A program made the translations under genes and the position numbers. 64,000 nt of DNA from an uncultured Methanobrevibacter sp. (GTDB lineage: Archaea > Methanobacteriota > Methanobacteria > Methanobacteriales > Methanobacteriaceae), in contig NZ_CADCJB010000011.1 of the NCBI RefSeq assembly GCF_902801725.1, positions 20,527 through 84,526 of the forward strand. Reading direction: 5' to 3'. How positions within the stretch are numbered: the stretch's first letter is position 1; each line of letters opens with the position of its first letter. Positions 27,727 through 37,016 of this stretch are shown piece after piece. Under the pieces are notes generated by a model. It worked only from the letters and a program-made list of their open reading frames with translations. It had not been told where the DNA came from and ran no database searches.

Positions 27727-30288
27727 ATGAAATACTCGGTTTTAATATTGGCTTTAATTTTCAGTTTTGTATTAATCTTACCTGCATCAGCAACAGACAT
27801 TAATGATGCCGTTGTTAATGTTAGTGATGTGACTGTTGATGAAGTCATTTCAGAAAACGAAAAAATTGATGTTGAATTAATTGCAAACGAGACTTATGGA
27901 TTTTATGGAAATAATAATAATGAACTGGAAGTTCATGCGGCAGACAGTTATGGAAAAAATGTGGATAATGGAACAGTTCTTTTTATTGATGTATTCGGCA
28001 AAAATTATACTGCAAACGTGAAAGACGGTCTTGCAAAAACTAAGGTTTTCGTTGGCCAAACAGGCCAGTTCAATATAACATGCAACTATCTTGGAACCAA
28101 CGAGTACAATAATGCCACTACAACCCTTCTGTTAACAGTTCCAGTTATAAATACAACCTGCAAAAACATTGTTGCATCTAAATATGGTGATACTGTATAT
28201 TTCACAGGAAATATGTTGGCAGATTACAGACCATATAAGGGCCACGGTGATTTCAGTGATTTTGAAGAGGTAACTGAAGGAATTGTGACTGCATATGTTG
28301 ATGGCGAAAGATTGGGAACATGCGATGTGGATGTTAACGGTAACTATGTATACATATGGAATACAACAAGAAATCTCATCGGCCAGACAATTAACTTCAC
28401 AGGAGAGTTTTCAAACAGTAAAAAACATTATAATTCATCAAAATTCTCAAAATCATTTACTTTTGCACCGCCAAGCAATACAACAATATTATATAATATG
28501 ACTCTTTTGGAAAACAACGGCAAATTGATTAGTGGAATTGTTACAGATGAAAATGGAAACAATGTCATTGGTGGAACAATCACCATCAATAACAAGTATC
28601 AGGCTATTGTTGATTCAAATGGTGAATTTAAATTTTATATTACTGATAAAACACCTCAAAAGGCTCAATATCAAATTGGTGTTTTTGATTGGGGATCCAA
28701 AGCGGATATTCGTGCTAACATCCCTTTAATGAATGCAATAGAACACACAGAACTAACTGATAAACTTATTGATTTATGTACTCAGGGAACTCCTTACATC
28801 AAATTTGGAAACGGAAACGGAAAAACAGTCGTTGTCAATGTAGGAACTCATGGGGGTGAACTTCCATCACAAGTTGCTGGATTTAAATTGATTAATCTGT
28901 TAGCCAACTATGGTGGTGAGATAAATGGAACAATATATGTCATTCCTACACTGTTCCCCGAATCAACTGCCAACAATACAAGAATATACAACGGCACTAA
29001 TTTAAATACTGTAGCGGATGTTAATGGAACTCTTTCTAATCATGTTGTTTCATTAGCTGTGTCATTAAATGCTTCAGGTCTTGGAGATTTCCACAATACA
29101 AGACATAGTGATAGTGATGTGGGTATTACATGTGCAATGTGTTCTCATAATCCCACACCGGAAAGCTATTCGATTGCTAAATTCATTGTGGATGAAACCG
29201 GTTATGCTATTTTTGATTATGCGCAGGCAGGTGTGCCTTATGCAGGGGCAATTGAGGACTATGCCAACCTTTTGGGAATACCTTCAGTCACATGCGAATC
29301 ACTATCAAATCATAGGGCTGTCGAATATGGTGCCCCGGAAATGTCATTTAATGAAATGCGTGCATTTTTAAGATATTTCGCATTTGATGTTGATAAAATG
29401 GTTAAAATTAAACCAGAAGATTCATCTGACTTATCTTTAGAATTTACAAGTCCTTACAATTATAATCCGTCCTCAGAAAACATATCCTATGAAACTAAAA
29501 TCATCAATAATAAAGATATTACAGTTGATTACGGTGCGGGCCAATATTTCTCAGTTAAAGTCGTGACTAGCGATGGCAAAGAGGTAGGTGCAGGTGCTGT
29601 TGTTGCATTCACTATTAATGGCAAAACCACATCAGTGAAAACAGATGATAATGGAGTAGCTAAAATCAAAATCACTGAGGTTCCTAATGTCTACCCAATA
29701 ATCACATCTCACAACAATAAAAACTACACCAACAAGGTCACTGTAAAGTTAAATTTCAAAACATGTAAAATTGTCAATAATAAAAATATTAAAGTTGATT
29801 ATGCTGGCGGATCTTACTTCCGTGTAAAAGTCGTTTCAGCTGATGGAAAAGTGGTTGCTAGCGGTGCTCCGGTTAAATTCAGGATTAACGGTAAAACAAC
29901 ATTAGTTAAAACAGACAAAAAAGGAATAGCAAAAATAAAAATAATTAATGTTCCTAAATACACAATGGCCACCAGTTTCAATGGCAAAACTTACAAAAAC
30001 ACTGTAACTGTAAAACAGGTGTTGACTGCTTCAAAAGTCACTGTTAAAAAGACAGCTAAGAAATTTACCTTAAAAGCAAAACTCAAAATCAACGGTAAAC
30101 TCGTTAAAGGGAAAAGGATAATATTTAAGTTCTACGGCAAAACCTACAGAGTCAACACTAATTCCAAAGGTATTGCGCAGAAAACCTTTAATAAGAATGT
30201 TATCAATAAACTCAAAAAATCCAAAAAATACCCCGTTAATGTGAGTTACATTAAAAACACAATCAAAACAACAGTTAGTGTAAGGTAG
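27727..30288 (+). CDS. Secreted adhesin-like protein with M14-type metallopeptidase domain
   Basis: 853 residues. Signal peptide (about 1-22, ILALIFSFVLILPASA), Ig-like and beta-sandwich segments (about 50-255), a CarboxypepD_reg-like domain (LISGIVTDENGNNVIGG), then an M14/desuccinylase-type catalytic domain (about 350-560). Zinc ligands can be assigned as H375 and E378 (THGGE) and H456 (GDFHNT), with E524 (TCESLS) as catalytic glutamate. Two copies of an 80-85-residue Ig-like repeat (each with a VDYG/AGG-type start) and a basic beta domain finish the protein, as in Methanobrevibacter adhesins. The start ATG at 27727 has GGGAGAAA upstream. The target may be wall peptide or host/bacterial peptide; this is inferred. 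Confidence 0.75.
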   Translation: MKYSVLILALIFSFVLILPASATDINDAVVNVSDVTVDEVISENEKIDVELIANETYGFYGNNNNELEVHAADSYGKNVDNGTVLFIDVFGKNYTANVKDGLAKTKVFVGQTGQFNITCNYLGTNEYNNATTTLLLTVPVINTTCKNIVASKYGDTVYFTGNMLADYRPYKGHGDFSDFEEVTEGIVTAYVDGERLGTCDVDVNGNYVYIWNTTRNLIGQTINFTGEFSNSKKHYNSSKFSKSFTFAPPSNTTILYNMTLLENNGKLISGIVTDENGNNVIGGTITINNKYQAIVDSNGEFKFYITDKTPQKAQYQIGVFDWGSKADIRANIPLMNAIEHTELTDKLIDLCTQGTPYIKFGNGNGKTVVVNVGTHGGELPSQVAGFKLINLLANYGGEINGTIYVIPTLFPESTANNTRIYNGTNLNTVADVNGTLSNHVVSLAVSLNASGLGDFHNTRHSDSDVGITCAMCSHNPTPESYSIAKFIVDETGYAIFDYAQAGVPYAGAIEDYANLLGIPSVTCESLSNHRAVEYGAPEMSFNEMRAFLRYFAFDVDKMVKIKPEDSSDLSLEFTSPYNYNPSSENISYETKIINNKDITVDYGAGQYFSVKVVTSDGKEVGAGAVVAFTINGKTTSVKTDDNGVAKIKITEVPNVYPIITSHNNKNYTNKVTVKLNFKTCKIVNNKNIKVDYAGGSYFRVKVVSADGKVVASGAPVKFRINGKTTLVKTDKKGIAKIKIINVPKYTMATSFNGKTYKNTVTVKQVLTASKVTVKKTAKKFTLKAKLKINGKLVKGKRIIFKFYGKTYRVNTNSKGIAQKTFNKNVINKLKKSKKYPVNVSYIKNTIKTTVSVR

Positions 30289-30318
30289 ATGATTTAATTC
30301 ATCTACATTCTTTTTTTT
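30285..30318 (+). terminator. Terminator after the M14 adhesin gene
   Basis: GTAGATGA/TCATCTAC (30285-30306) is a perfect 8-bp stem overlapping the stop codon, followed by eight T (30311-30318). Confidence 0.65.
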
Positions 30319-30477
30319 AATGTTTTATGAGAAATTTTCATACGTGTGCTTTTGGTTCTTTAAAAACTATTTTTCAAATTATGAATGAGTGATGAAAATA
30401 TTAATGATATTTCTCAATTAATTATTTATTAAACAAAAAACATATTTTATACTAATAAATGATTAGAACTGATTTAC

Positions 30478-33174
30478 ATGGTAGAAATTTTTAATGAACT
30501 AGGTTATAAAAAGCAAACTTGTAAAACTTGCGGACAGGAGTTCTACTCTCAGGTGGATAGGGACACCTGTGGGGATGCTCCCTGTGATGAGTATGAGTTT
30601 ATTGCAAATCCTGCTACCGATAAGCCATACAATTTATATGAAATCCAAAAAGTTTTTAGAGAATTTTTAGAAAGTGAAGGACACACACATGTCCACAGAT
30701 ATCCTGTATTGGCCAAAAGATGGAGGGATGATGTATTTTTAGTTGGAGCATCCATTTTCTGTTTCCAGCCATGGATTACATCAGGCCTTGTTAAGCCGCC
30801 TGCCAATCCTATTGAAATGGCTCAGCCTTCAATCAGACTAAACGATGTGGATAATGTTGGAAGAACAGGTCGTCACATGACCTGCTTTACAATGGGAACA
30901 CACACTGTAATCAACAAGGAAGATGATTTCATCTATTGGGAAGACCGTACAATTGAATTGTGTCATAAATTCTTTGAACATATTGGAATTAACACAGAAG
31001 AGATTACATTTATCAAATCCTGGTGGAGTGGTGGAGGTAATGAAGGTCCATGTTATGAGGTCTGCTGCAGAGGAGTGGAACTTGCAACCTTGGTATTCAT
31101 CCAATATGAAACCCTTGAAAACGGGGACAAGAAGGAAATTCCAATCAAGGTTGTGGATACAGGTTATGGTCTGGAACGTATCGCATGGATTTCACAGGGA
31201 ACACCAACCGCCTATGATGCATGCTTTGCACCTGTCGTTGACAAACTGAAAGAATTGACTGGCGTTCAAATCAATGAGGACATCCAGGGAAGAAATGCCC
31301 AAATTGCAGGAATGATGGATATCGAAGATATTGGGGACTTGAAAGAACTCAGACAACAGGTAGCCGATAGTTTAAACCTATCCTTGGAGGATTATTTAAA
31401 AGCAGCCGAACCGATGGAAGCGATTTACATTATTGCAGACCACACAAGATGTTTGGCATTCATGCTTGCTGACGGCATCATTCCGTCCAATGTTAAAGAG
31501 GGGTACTTGGCAAGACTGGTTTTAAGAAGAACAATCAGGTTCATGAAAGAATTGAACATGAAAGAATCATTGGCGGATGTAATGGCAATACAGCTGGACT
31601 TCTTATCCAAATTTTATCCTGAAATTCGCGATTCAGAACAACATATCATGAATATCATTACCCTTGAAGAAGAAAGATATGCTTCAACTGTCAAAAAAGG
31701 AAAAAGCATAGTTAAAAGGTCAATCAAAAGACTTAAAAAAGAAGGCAAATCAGAAATGCCTCTTGAAATGTTAATAGATTTGTATGATGCTCATGGAATT
31801 CCTCCTGAAACAGTTGTTGAAATGGCTGGCGACAGCTTTACCGTAAATGTTCCTGATAATTTCTTCACTCAGGTTGCAGGAGCTCATGAAAAGGATACAT
31901 CCAATAAAAAATCATCATTTAAAGTAGACTTCCCTGAAACTGATTTATTGTTCTATAAAGATTTCTACCAAAAAGAGTTCGAGGCGGAAGTTTTAGGTTT
32001 TGTTGAAAAAGATGGGGACAAATGTTTAATCTTCGATAAAACTGTGTTCTATCCTGAAGGAGGAGGTCAACCTTCTGATATTGGTGAAGTTTCCATTGGT
32101 GGAAATGTATTTAAAATGAATCATGCTGAAAAAATTGACAATGTTGTATTGCATCATGTGGATGGAGACATCACAGATGATGTTGTCGGTAAAAAAGTTG
32201 ACGGCAAACTTGATTGGGATAGGAGAATAACACTTGCGCGCCACCACACAGGAACTCACCTTGTAATTGCGGCCGCAAGAAAAGTTCTTGGCCAACACAT
32301 TTGGCAGGCCGGATCTCAAAATGGCCTGACCCGTGCACGTATAGACCTTTCACACTACAAACGTATCACACAGGATGAATTGAATGAAATTGAAAAATTA
32401 GCCAATGAATATGTAATGGATAACATAGATTTGGATATTCAGTTCCACACAAGGGATGAAGCACAGGAATTGTACGGATTTGTGCTTTACCAAGGAGGTA
32501 TTGTTCCTGGAAAGATGATTCGTGTAGTAAAAATCCCTGGAGTAGATGTACAGGCATGTGCAGGTACGCATGTTTTAAGAACTGGTGTGGTGGGTCCGAT
32601 TAAGATTAACAAAACTGAAAGGGTTCAGGACGGTGTTGAAAGAATTGATTTCTCCGCAGGTCTTGCGGCAATCGATTCAATGCAGCATGATAACCAACTG
32701 CTGCGTGAAAGCTCCGGAATATTTAAAGTTGACAATGACCAGCTTCCAAAAACATGTGAAAGATTCTTTACAGAGTGGAAAGCACAGAAAAATGAAATCG
32801 ATAAACTCAAATCACAAATCGCTAATCTTAAAGTTAATTCCTTGGCTGATGATTATGAGGATATCAATGGATTGAAAGTTGTGTCAGAGTTGATGGAAGC
32901 GGACTTTAAGGAGCTTCAAAAGATTGCTACAGACTTTACTGATGATGAAAAGGCGGATGTTGTCATTTTAGGTAACAGTAACGGAAACATTGTCGGAGCC
33001 GCTTCACAAAATGCAATTGACAGAGGAATCAAAATCAATGAAATCATCAAAACTGCGGCAGGAGTGCTTGGTGGGGGCGGCGGAGGTCGTTTAACTTTAG
33101 CACAGGGTGCAGGTAAAAACACTGATAAGATGGATGAAGCTATCAAAACTGCTGTTGAGTTAATTAAAGGATAA
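30478..33174 (+). CDS. alaS: Alanyl-tRNA synthetase
   Basis: 898 residues, the archaeal type. An N-terminal class II catalytic domain with an archaeal Cys-rich insertion (QTCKTCGQEFYSQVDRDTC) is followed by the tRNA-recognition region, the editing domain with HHTGTHLV and CAGTHV zinc motifs, and a C-terminal DHHA1 domain with GGGGGGR. It charges tRNA-Ala and clears Ser/Gly mischarges. The start ATG at 30478 gives the usual archaeal N-terminus. Confidence 0.96.
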   Translation: MVEIFNELGYKKQTCKTCGQEFYSQVDRDTCGDAPCDEYEFIANPATDKPYNLYEIQKVFREFLESEGHTHVHRYPVLAKRWRDDVFLVGASIFCFQPWITSGLVKPPANPIEMAQPSIRLNDVDNVGRTGRHMTCFTMGTHTVINKEDDFIYWEDRTIELCHKFFEHIGINTEEITFIKSWWSGGGNEGPCYEVCCRGVELATLVFIQYETLENGDKKEIPIKVVDTGYGLERIAWISQGTPTAYDACFAPVVDKLKELTGVQINEDIQGRNAQIAGMMDIEDIGDLKELRQQVADSLNLSLEDYLKAAEPMEAIYIIADHTRCLAFMLADGIIPSNVKEGYLARLVLRRTIRFMKELNMKESLADVMAIQLDFLSKFYPEIRDSEQHIMNIITLEEERYASTVKKGKSIVKRSIKRLKKEGKSEMPLEMLIDLYDAHGIPPETVVEMAGDSFTVNVPDNFFTQVAGAHEKDTSNKKSSFKVDFPETDLLFYKDFYQKEFEAEVLGFVEKDGDKCLIFDKTVFYPEGGGQPSDIGEVSIGGNVFKMNHAEKIDNVVLHHVDGDITDDVVGKKVDGKLDWDRRITLARHHTGTHLVIAAARKVLGQHIWQAGSQNGLTRARIDLSHYKRITQDELNEIEKLANEYVMDNIDLDIQFHTRDEAQELYGFVLYQGGIVPGKMIRVVKIPGVDVQACAGTHVLRTGVVGPIKINKTERVQDGVERIDFSAGLAAIDSMQHDNQLLRESSGIFKVDNDQLPKTCERFFTEWKAQKNEIDKLKSQIANLKVNSLADDYEDINGLKVVSELMEADFKELQKIATDFTDDEKADVVILGNSNGNIVGAASQNAIDRGIKINEIIKTAAGVLGGGGGGRLTLAQGAGKNTDKMDEAIKTAVELIKG

Positions 33175-33197
33175 TTTTATCCTTTTTTCTTTTTTTA
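33166..33197 (+). terminator. Terminator of alaS
   Basis: AAAGGATA/TATCCTTT inverted repeat spanning the stop codon (33166-33185), followed by T-rich sequence to 33197. Confidence 0.6.
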
Positions 33198-33311
33198 CAA
33201 AACTTTATAAATATAAAACTTAAAAATTATACTTGCTGTTATATTTAAAAACTAGTATAGAAGGGATTACTATTTTTTTCAGCGTGTACTAAAATTTAGA
33301 GAGTTGTTTAA

Positions 33312-34466
33312 ATGAATTATGATTTAATTATTGCCAGGTATGGTGAAATTGGACTTAAAAGTCCTAAAATAAGGTCACGTTTTGAAAGAAAGCTAGTTAA
33401 AAATATTAAAGCTACTTTTGAATGCGATGTTGAAAGAAATCAAGGAAGAATTTATATTCACCCAAAAGACTTTGAAAATGGTGTGGAAAAGTTAAACAGA
33501 GTATTTGGTGTTGTATCTTACTCTCCTGCAACTTCAACACATACAAATTACGAAGATATTGATAAGACTTTGACAGAGTATGTTGAAGATTTAATTGCTG
33601 AAGGTTTAATCGATGAAAATACCAAGTTCGCCATTAAATGCCGCCGTGTGGGAAATCATGATTTCACTTCACAGGAAATGGCTGCCCACTGTGGTGGTGT
33701 TGTAAGAAATGTTGTTTTGGCTCCTGTTGACTTGACCAATCCTGATTTGACAATCTTTGTTGAAGTGAGGGAAGATGATACTTATATTTTCCATGAAAAA
33801 ATCAAAGGGCCGGGCGGACTTCCGTTAGGAACTCAGGGAAAAGTTGTCGTATTGCTGTCCAGTGGAATAGACTCACCGGTCGCAGCATATCTGATGATGA
33901 AAAGAGGGTGTGAAGTTGTGGCCTTGCACTGTAATAATGATCCGTTTTCAGGCCCAAAAGTTACTGAAAACTTTAATTTGTTGGTTGACCAGTTAAATAT
34001 TTATGCTAAAGGAACTCCTATTAAAAGGAGGGTTATTGATTATGGTGAATATTTGACTGTTGCTAAAGAGAAAGCCCCTGAAAAAATGACCTGTGTTTTA
34101 TGCAAGTCTGGAATGTATAGAATAGCTGAAAAATTGGCCCTCAAATTGGGTGCTGATGCAATTGTTGATGGAAGCAGTGTCGGTCAGGTTGCTTCTCAGA
34201 CATTATCAAATATTTTAGCAACCAGATATGGTGTGGATATGCCGATTTTATCACCATTGATTGGTTTGGATAAAGAGGAAATTACAGAAATTGCCAAAAA
34301 TATTGGAACCTTTGAAATATCTAAAATCGATGATGGAGGATGTAGTGCTGTTCCAAGATATCCTGAAACTCGTGCTGATTTGGAAAGAGTTAAAAAAGCA
34401 TGTGAAGATATGAATCAGGATGTCGAAATCGAAAAGGCTTTTGATAATATTAGAAGACTCGATTGA
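33312..34466 (+). CDS. thiI: tRNA 4-thiouridine synthase ThiI
   Basis: 384 residues. A ferredoxin-like and THUMP domain (about 1-170) is followed by a PP-loop ATPase domain with LLSSGIDSPVAAYLMMKRG. It adenylates and thiolates U8 of tRNA. There is no C-terminal rhodanese domain, as in methanogens, which use another sulfur source; Cys residues in MTCVLCKSGM may take part. The start ATG at 33312 (MNYDLIIARYGEIGLKS) is the family N-terminus. Confidence 0.93.
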   Translation: MNYDLIIARYGEIGLKSPKIRSRFERKLVKNIKATFECDVERNQGRIYIHPKDFENGVEKLNRVFGVVSYSPATSTHTNYEDIDKTLTEYVEDLIAEGLIDENTKFAIKCRRVGNHDFTSQEMAAHCGGVVRNVVLAPVDLTNPDLTIFVEVREDDTYIFHEKIKGPGGLPLGTQGKVVVLLSSGIDSPVAAYLMMKRGCEVVALHCNNDPFSGPKVTENFNLLVDQLNIYAKGTPIKRRVIDYGEYLTVAKEKAPEKMTCVLCKSGMYRIAEKLALKLGADAIVDGSSVGQVASQTLSNILATRYGVDMPILSPLIGLDKEEITEIAKNIGTFEISKIDDGGCSAVPRYPETRADLERVKKACEDMNQDVEIEKAFDNIRRLD

Positions 34467-34998
34467 GTTTTCACATTTTCTTTTTTTTAGTCGGTTTATT
34501 TTGTTAAGGCTTTGTTGGTGAAATATAGTCTTACATTTTCTGTTTTCAGTTATTTCTTCTATTTTTGGTTGTGCTATTCTTTGTGCATTGCTTTCCACTA
34601 TTTTCATGTTTCCACGCACAGGGTTTGATATTGTTTTGTTTGTCGATTAGTTTTATGCGATTTGTTCGTATTTTTAGGTTTCTTTTATATAAAATAAGTG
34701 TTTGCAGTGGTAAAAATCATATATAAGAAATATTATTACATTTTGTGAATGAAATGCAAAATTGTATGCAAAATTCAAAATGTATCATGATTAATTGCCT
34801 GAGATCATTTGGAGCTAGTGGAAATGTCAAGTTGTTATCATGGGTGTCATTACTTAAACCCTAGTGAAAGTTGAAAATATGGGAAGGTTGGTTTAACAAT
34901 CAAGGGGTCGAATAAGATTACATATTTATACTAAAAAAGGTATTATAATAATATAGTTAAAATCCATTACTTGGATTACTTTTTCAGATATTTCTTTT
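34467..34998. other. Long non-coding gap with a possible orphan transcript
   Basis: The first 250 bp are T-rich trailer. A TATA-like CATATATAAG lies at 34719-34728. The stretch at about 34780-34915 is richer in G+C than its surroundings and has no long frame; the best is a 25-codon ORF from ATG 34787 without a ribosome-binding site. A second TATA-like ATTTATAC (34924-34931) fits the tRNA-Leu promoter, and AATCCA/TGGATT (34961-34977) forms a hairpin in the tRNA leader. Confidence 0.35.
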
Positions 34999-35082
34999 AG
35001 ACGTGTATCCGAGTGGTCAAAGGAGTAAGATTCAGGGTCTTATGCATTAGTTGCTTCGTGGGTTCGAGTCCCACCACGTCTA
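34999..35082 (+). tRNA. tRNA-Leu (CAG)
   Basis: Class II tRNA with a long variable arm. Acceptor AGACGTG/CACGTCT, D stem TCC/GGA, anticodon stem TAAGA/TCTTA with loop TTCAGGG giving anticodon CAG, and T arm GTGGGTTCGAGTCCCAC. Discriminator A, no encoded CCA. Confidence 0.93.
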
Positions 35083-35491
35083 TTTCTTGTTTTTTAACTT
35101 TTTAAGAGTAAATAGTGTCTTAAATATTGTTTTACTTAAGTTCATTTTTGGCAACGTATATTTCAAAAAAAGATTCAATTCAAACATAATCAATGTTTTC
35201 GCAAAGTTTAAAAAATCTAAAGGAAAAAATGAAAAATGCTTAAAGTCAAATAATTTCTGACAACTCTTGAATATTATTTAAAAATGGAAAAGAAAATCTT
35301 GTTTATGGAATTTTTTTTGAATAACTTAATTGATTTGTTTTTCATTGAACCTCTTCGGATTGTATAAGTCGGTGAATTCTTGCACAATAAAGTTAAAAAT
35401 AACTCTGTTAACATAATAATATAAATACTATACATCATAAAAATAATAAATGTCTAGTAAATAATTAATTTACTAATTTGAGGTATTTAAA
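35083..35491. other. A+T-rich intergenic region
   Basis: About 410 bp between tRNA-Leu and fbp. A frame at 35051-35260 overlaps the tRNA and has no family features. I see no RNA or repeat; the fbp promoter should lie in the last 100 bp. Confidence 0.4.
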
Positions 35492-36589
35492 ATGAAAACT
35501 ACTGTTAGTGTAATTAAAGCTGATATTGGAAGTGTGTCCGGACACTGTGTCGCACACCCTGAATTAATGGATATTTGTGATGAAGTTTTAAATGAAGCTT
35601 TAGAAGCAGGTATCTTAAAAGATTACTATATATCCCGTTGTGGAGACGATATAGACTTAATCATGACCCACGACAAAGGTGTAGAAAACGAAGAAGTACA
35701 CAAAACCGCATACGATGCATTCATGAAAGCTACTGAAAGAGCACGTGAATTAAAATTATACGGTGCAGGTCAAGACTTATTATCCGATACATTCTCTGGA
35801 AACATCAAAGGTATGGGTCCGGGTGTAGCAGAAATGGAATTCGAAGAAAGGCCATCTGACCCTGTGTTAATATTCTGCTGTGACAAAACCGAACCTGGTG
35901 CATTCAACTTACCAGTATTCAGAATCTTTGCAGACCCATTCAACACTGCTGGTCTTGTAATCGACCCATCCTTACACGATGGATTCAAATTTGAAGTATT
36001 CGATGTAATCGAACACAGAAAAGTTATCTTAAACTGTCCTGAAGAAATGTACGACTTGCTTGCATTAATCGGTTCCACCGGAAGATACGTAATCAAAAGA
36101 GTATGGAAGAAAAACGGTGAAATCGCAGCTGCAATAAGTACCGAAAGATTAAACTTAATGGCTGGTGAATACGTCGGTAAAGACGACCCAGTATGTATGG
36201 TAAGAGCACAATCTGGTTTCCCTGCAAACGGTGAATGTGTAGATCCATTTGCATTCCCACACATGGTAAGTGGATGGATGAGAGGATCCCACAACGGTCC
36301 TATGATGCCTGTTTCAGAAGCAGAAGCAAACCCAATCAGATTCGACGGACCACCTAGAGTAGTAGGATTAGGTTTCCAAGTAGCTAACGGTGAATTAATC
36401 GGACCAGTCGACTTATTCGATGACCCTGCATTTGACCCTACCCGTGAAGAAGCTGCTAAAATCGCAACTTACATCAGAAGACACGGTCCATTCGAACCTC
36501 ACAGATTACCTGCTGAAGAAATGGAATACACCTCACTTCCTGGTGTAATGGAAAAATTAGAATCCAGATTTGAAGACATGGATGAATAA
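35492..36589 (+). CDS. fbp: Fructose-1,6-bisphosphate aldolase/phosphatase
   Basis: 365 residues. This is the bifunctional archaeal gluconeogenic enzyme that condenses DHAP and GAP and then removes the C1 phosphate. Typical motifs are KADIGSVSGHCVAHPE at the N-terminus, the metal-binding DDIDLIMTH, and NLPVFRIFADPFNTAGLVID. The length and both ends are normal. Codon use is strongly biased (GGT, AAC, TTC), as in highly expressed genes. AGGTATTT precedes the ATG. Confidence 0.96.
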   Translation: MKTTVSVIKADIGSVSGHCVAHPELMDICDEVLNEALEAGILKDYYISRCGDDIDLIMTHDKGVENEEVHKTAYDAFMKATERARELKLYGAGQDLLSDTFSGNIKGMGPGVAEMEFEERPSDPVLIFCCDKTEPGAFNLPVFRIFADPFNTAGLVIDPSLHDGFKFEVFDVIEHRKVILNCPEEMYDLLALIGSTGRYVIKRVWKKNGEIAAAISTERLNLMAGEYVGKDDPVCMVRAQSGFPANGECVDPFAFPHMVSGWMRGSHNGPMMPVSEAEANPIRFDGPPRVVGLGFQVANGELIGPVDLFDDPAFDPTREEAAKIATYIRRHGPFEPHRLPAEEMEYTSLPGVMEKLESRFEDMDE

Positions 36590-36594
36590 ATTTA

Positions 36595-36622
36595 AAGAGA
36601 TTTTATTCTCTTCTTTTTTTTT
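36595..36622 (+). terminator. Terminator of fbp
   Basis: AAGAGA/TCTCTT stem (36595-36612) followed by nine T (36614-36622). Confidence 0.6.
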
Positions 36623-37016
36623 ACTTTTTTTTGACATTCTGCTACTTTTTAAATTCTTCTAGAAATTCTAGAAATGGATTTTTCATTTTGCCTAATTAAG
36701 GAATAATTGGCTTTTGATGGTTCTTATCCTGTTTTAAAATTACTAATTCTTAAAAAAATTATAATATAAATAAAAATTGAAAAAATTTGTTCAAAATATA
36801 GTAATTTTTTTAAATAATAAAATAATTAAAAAATTTTGCAATTTAATTTCACATAATTCATTTAGGTAGCAATACTTATATATGTATTTAATTTAATTTA
36901 ATAATGTGTAACATATTATGTGGTAAGTTTGTTCATTATATGTTTTTTGAACAAAAATGAGAAAATTTCTAATAATATGCGAATTTTAATTTATAATTAA
37001 ATTTGGAGGTAATATT
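36623..37016. other. Very A+T-rich intergenic region
   Basis: About 390 bp with no recognisable gene. TATA-like TATATATGTAT lies near 36880, and GGAGGT at 37005-37010 serves the following gene. Confidence 0.4.

Noticed and set aside
34787..34864. 25-codon ORF in the gap before tRNA-Leu
   Set aside because: No ribosome-binding site and no recognisable sequence; the patch is better explained, if at all, as RNA.
35051..35260. 69-codon frame overlapping tRNA-Leu
   Set aside because: It begins inside the tRNA, has no ribosome-binding site and shows no family features.
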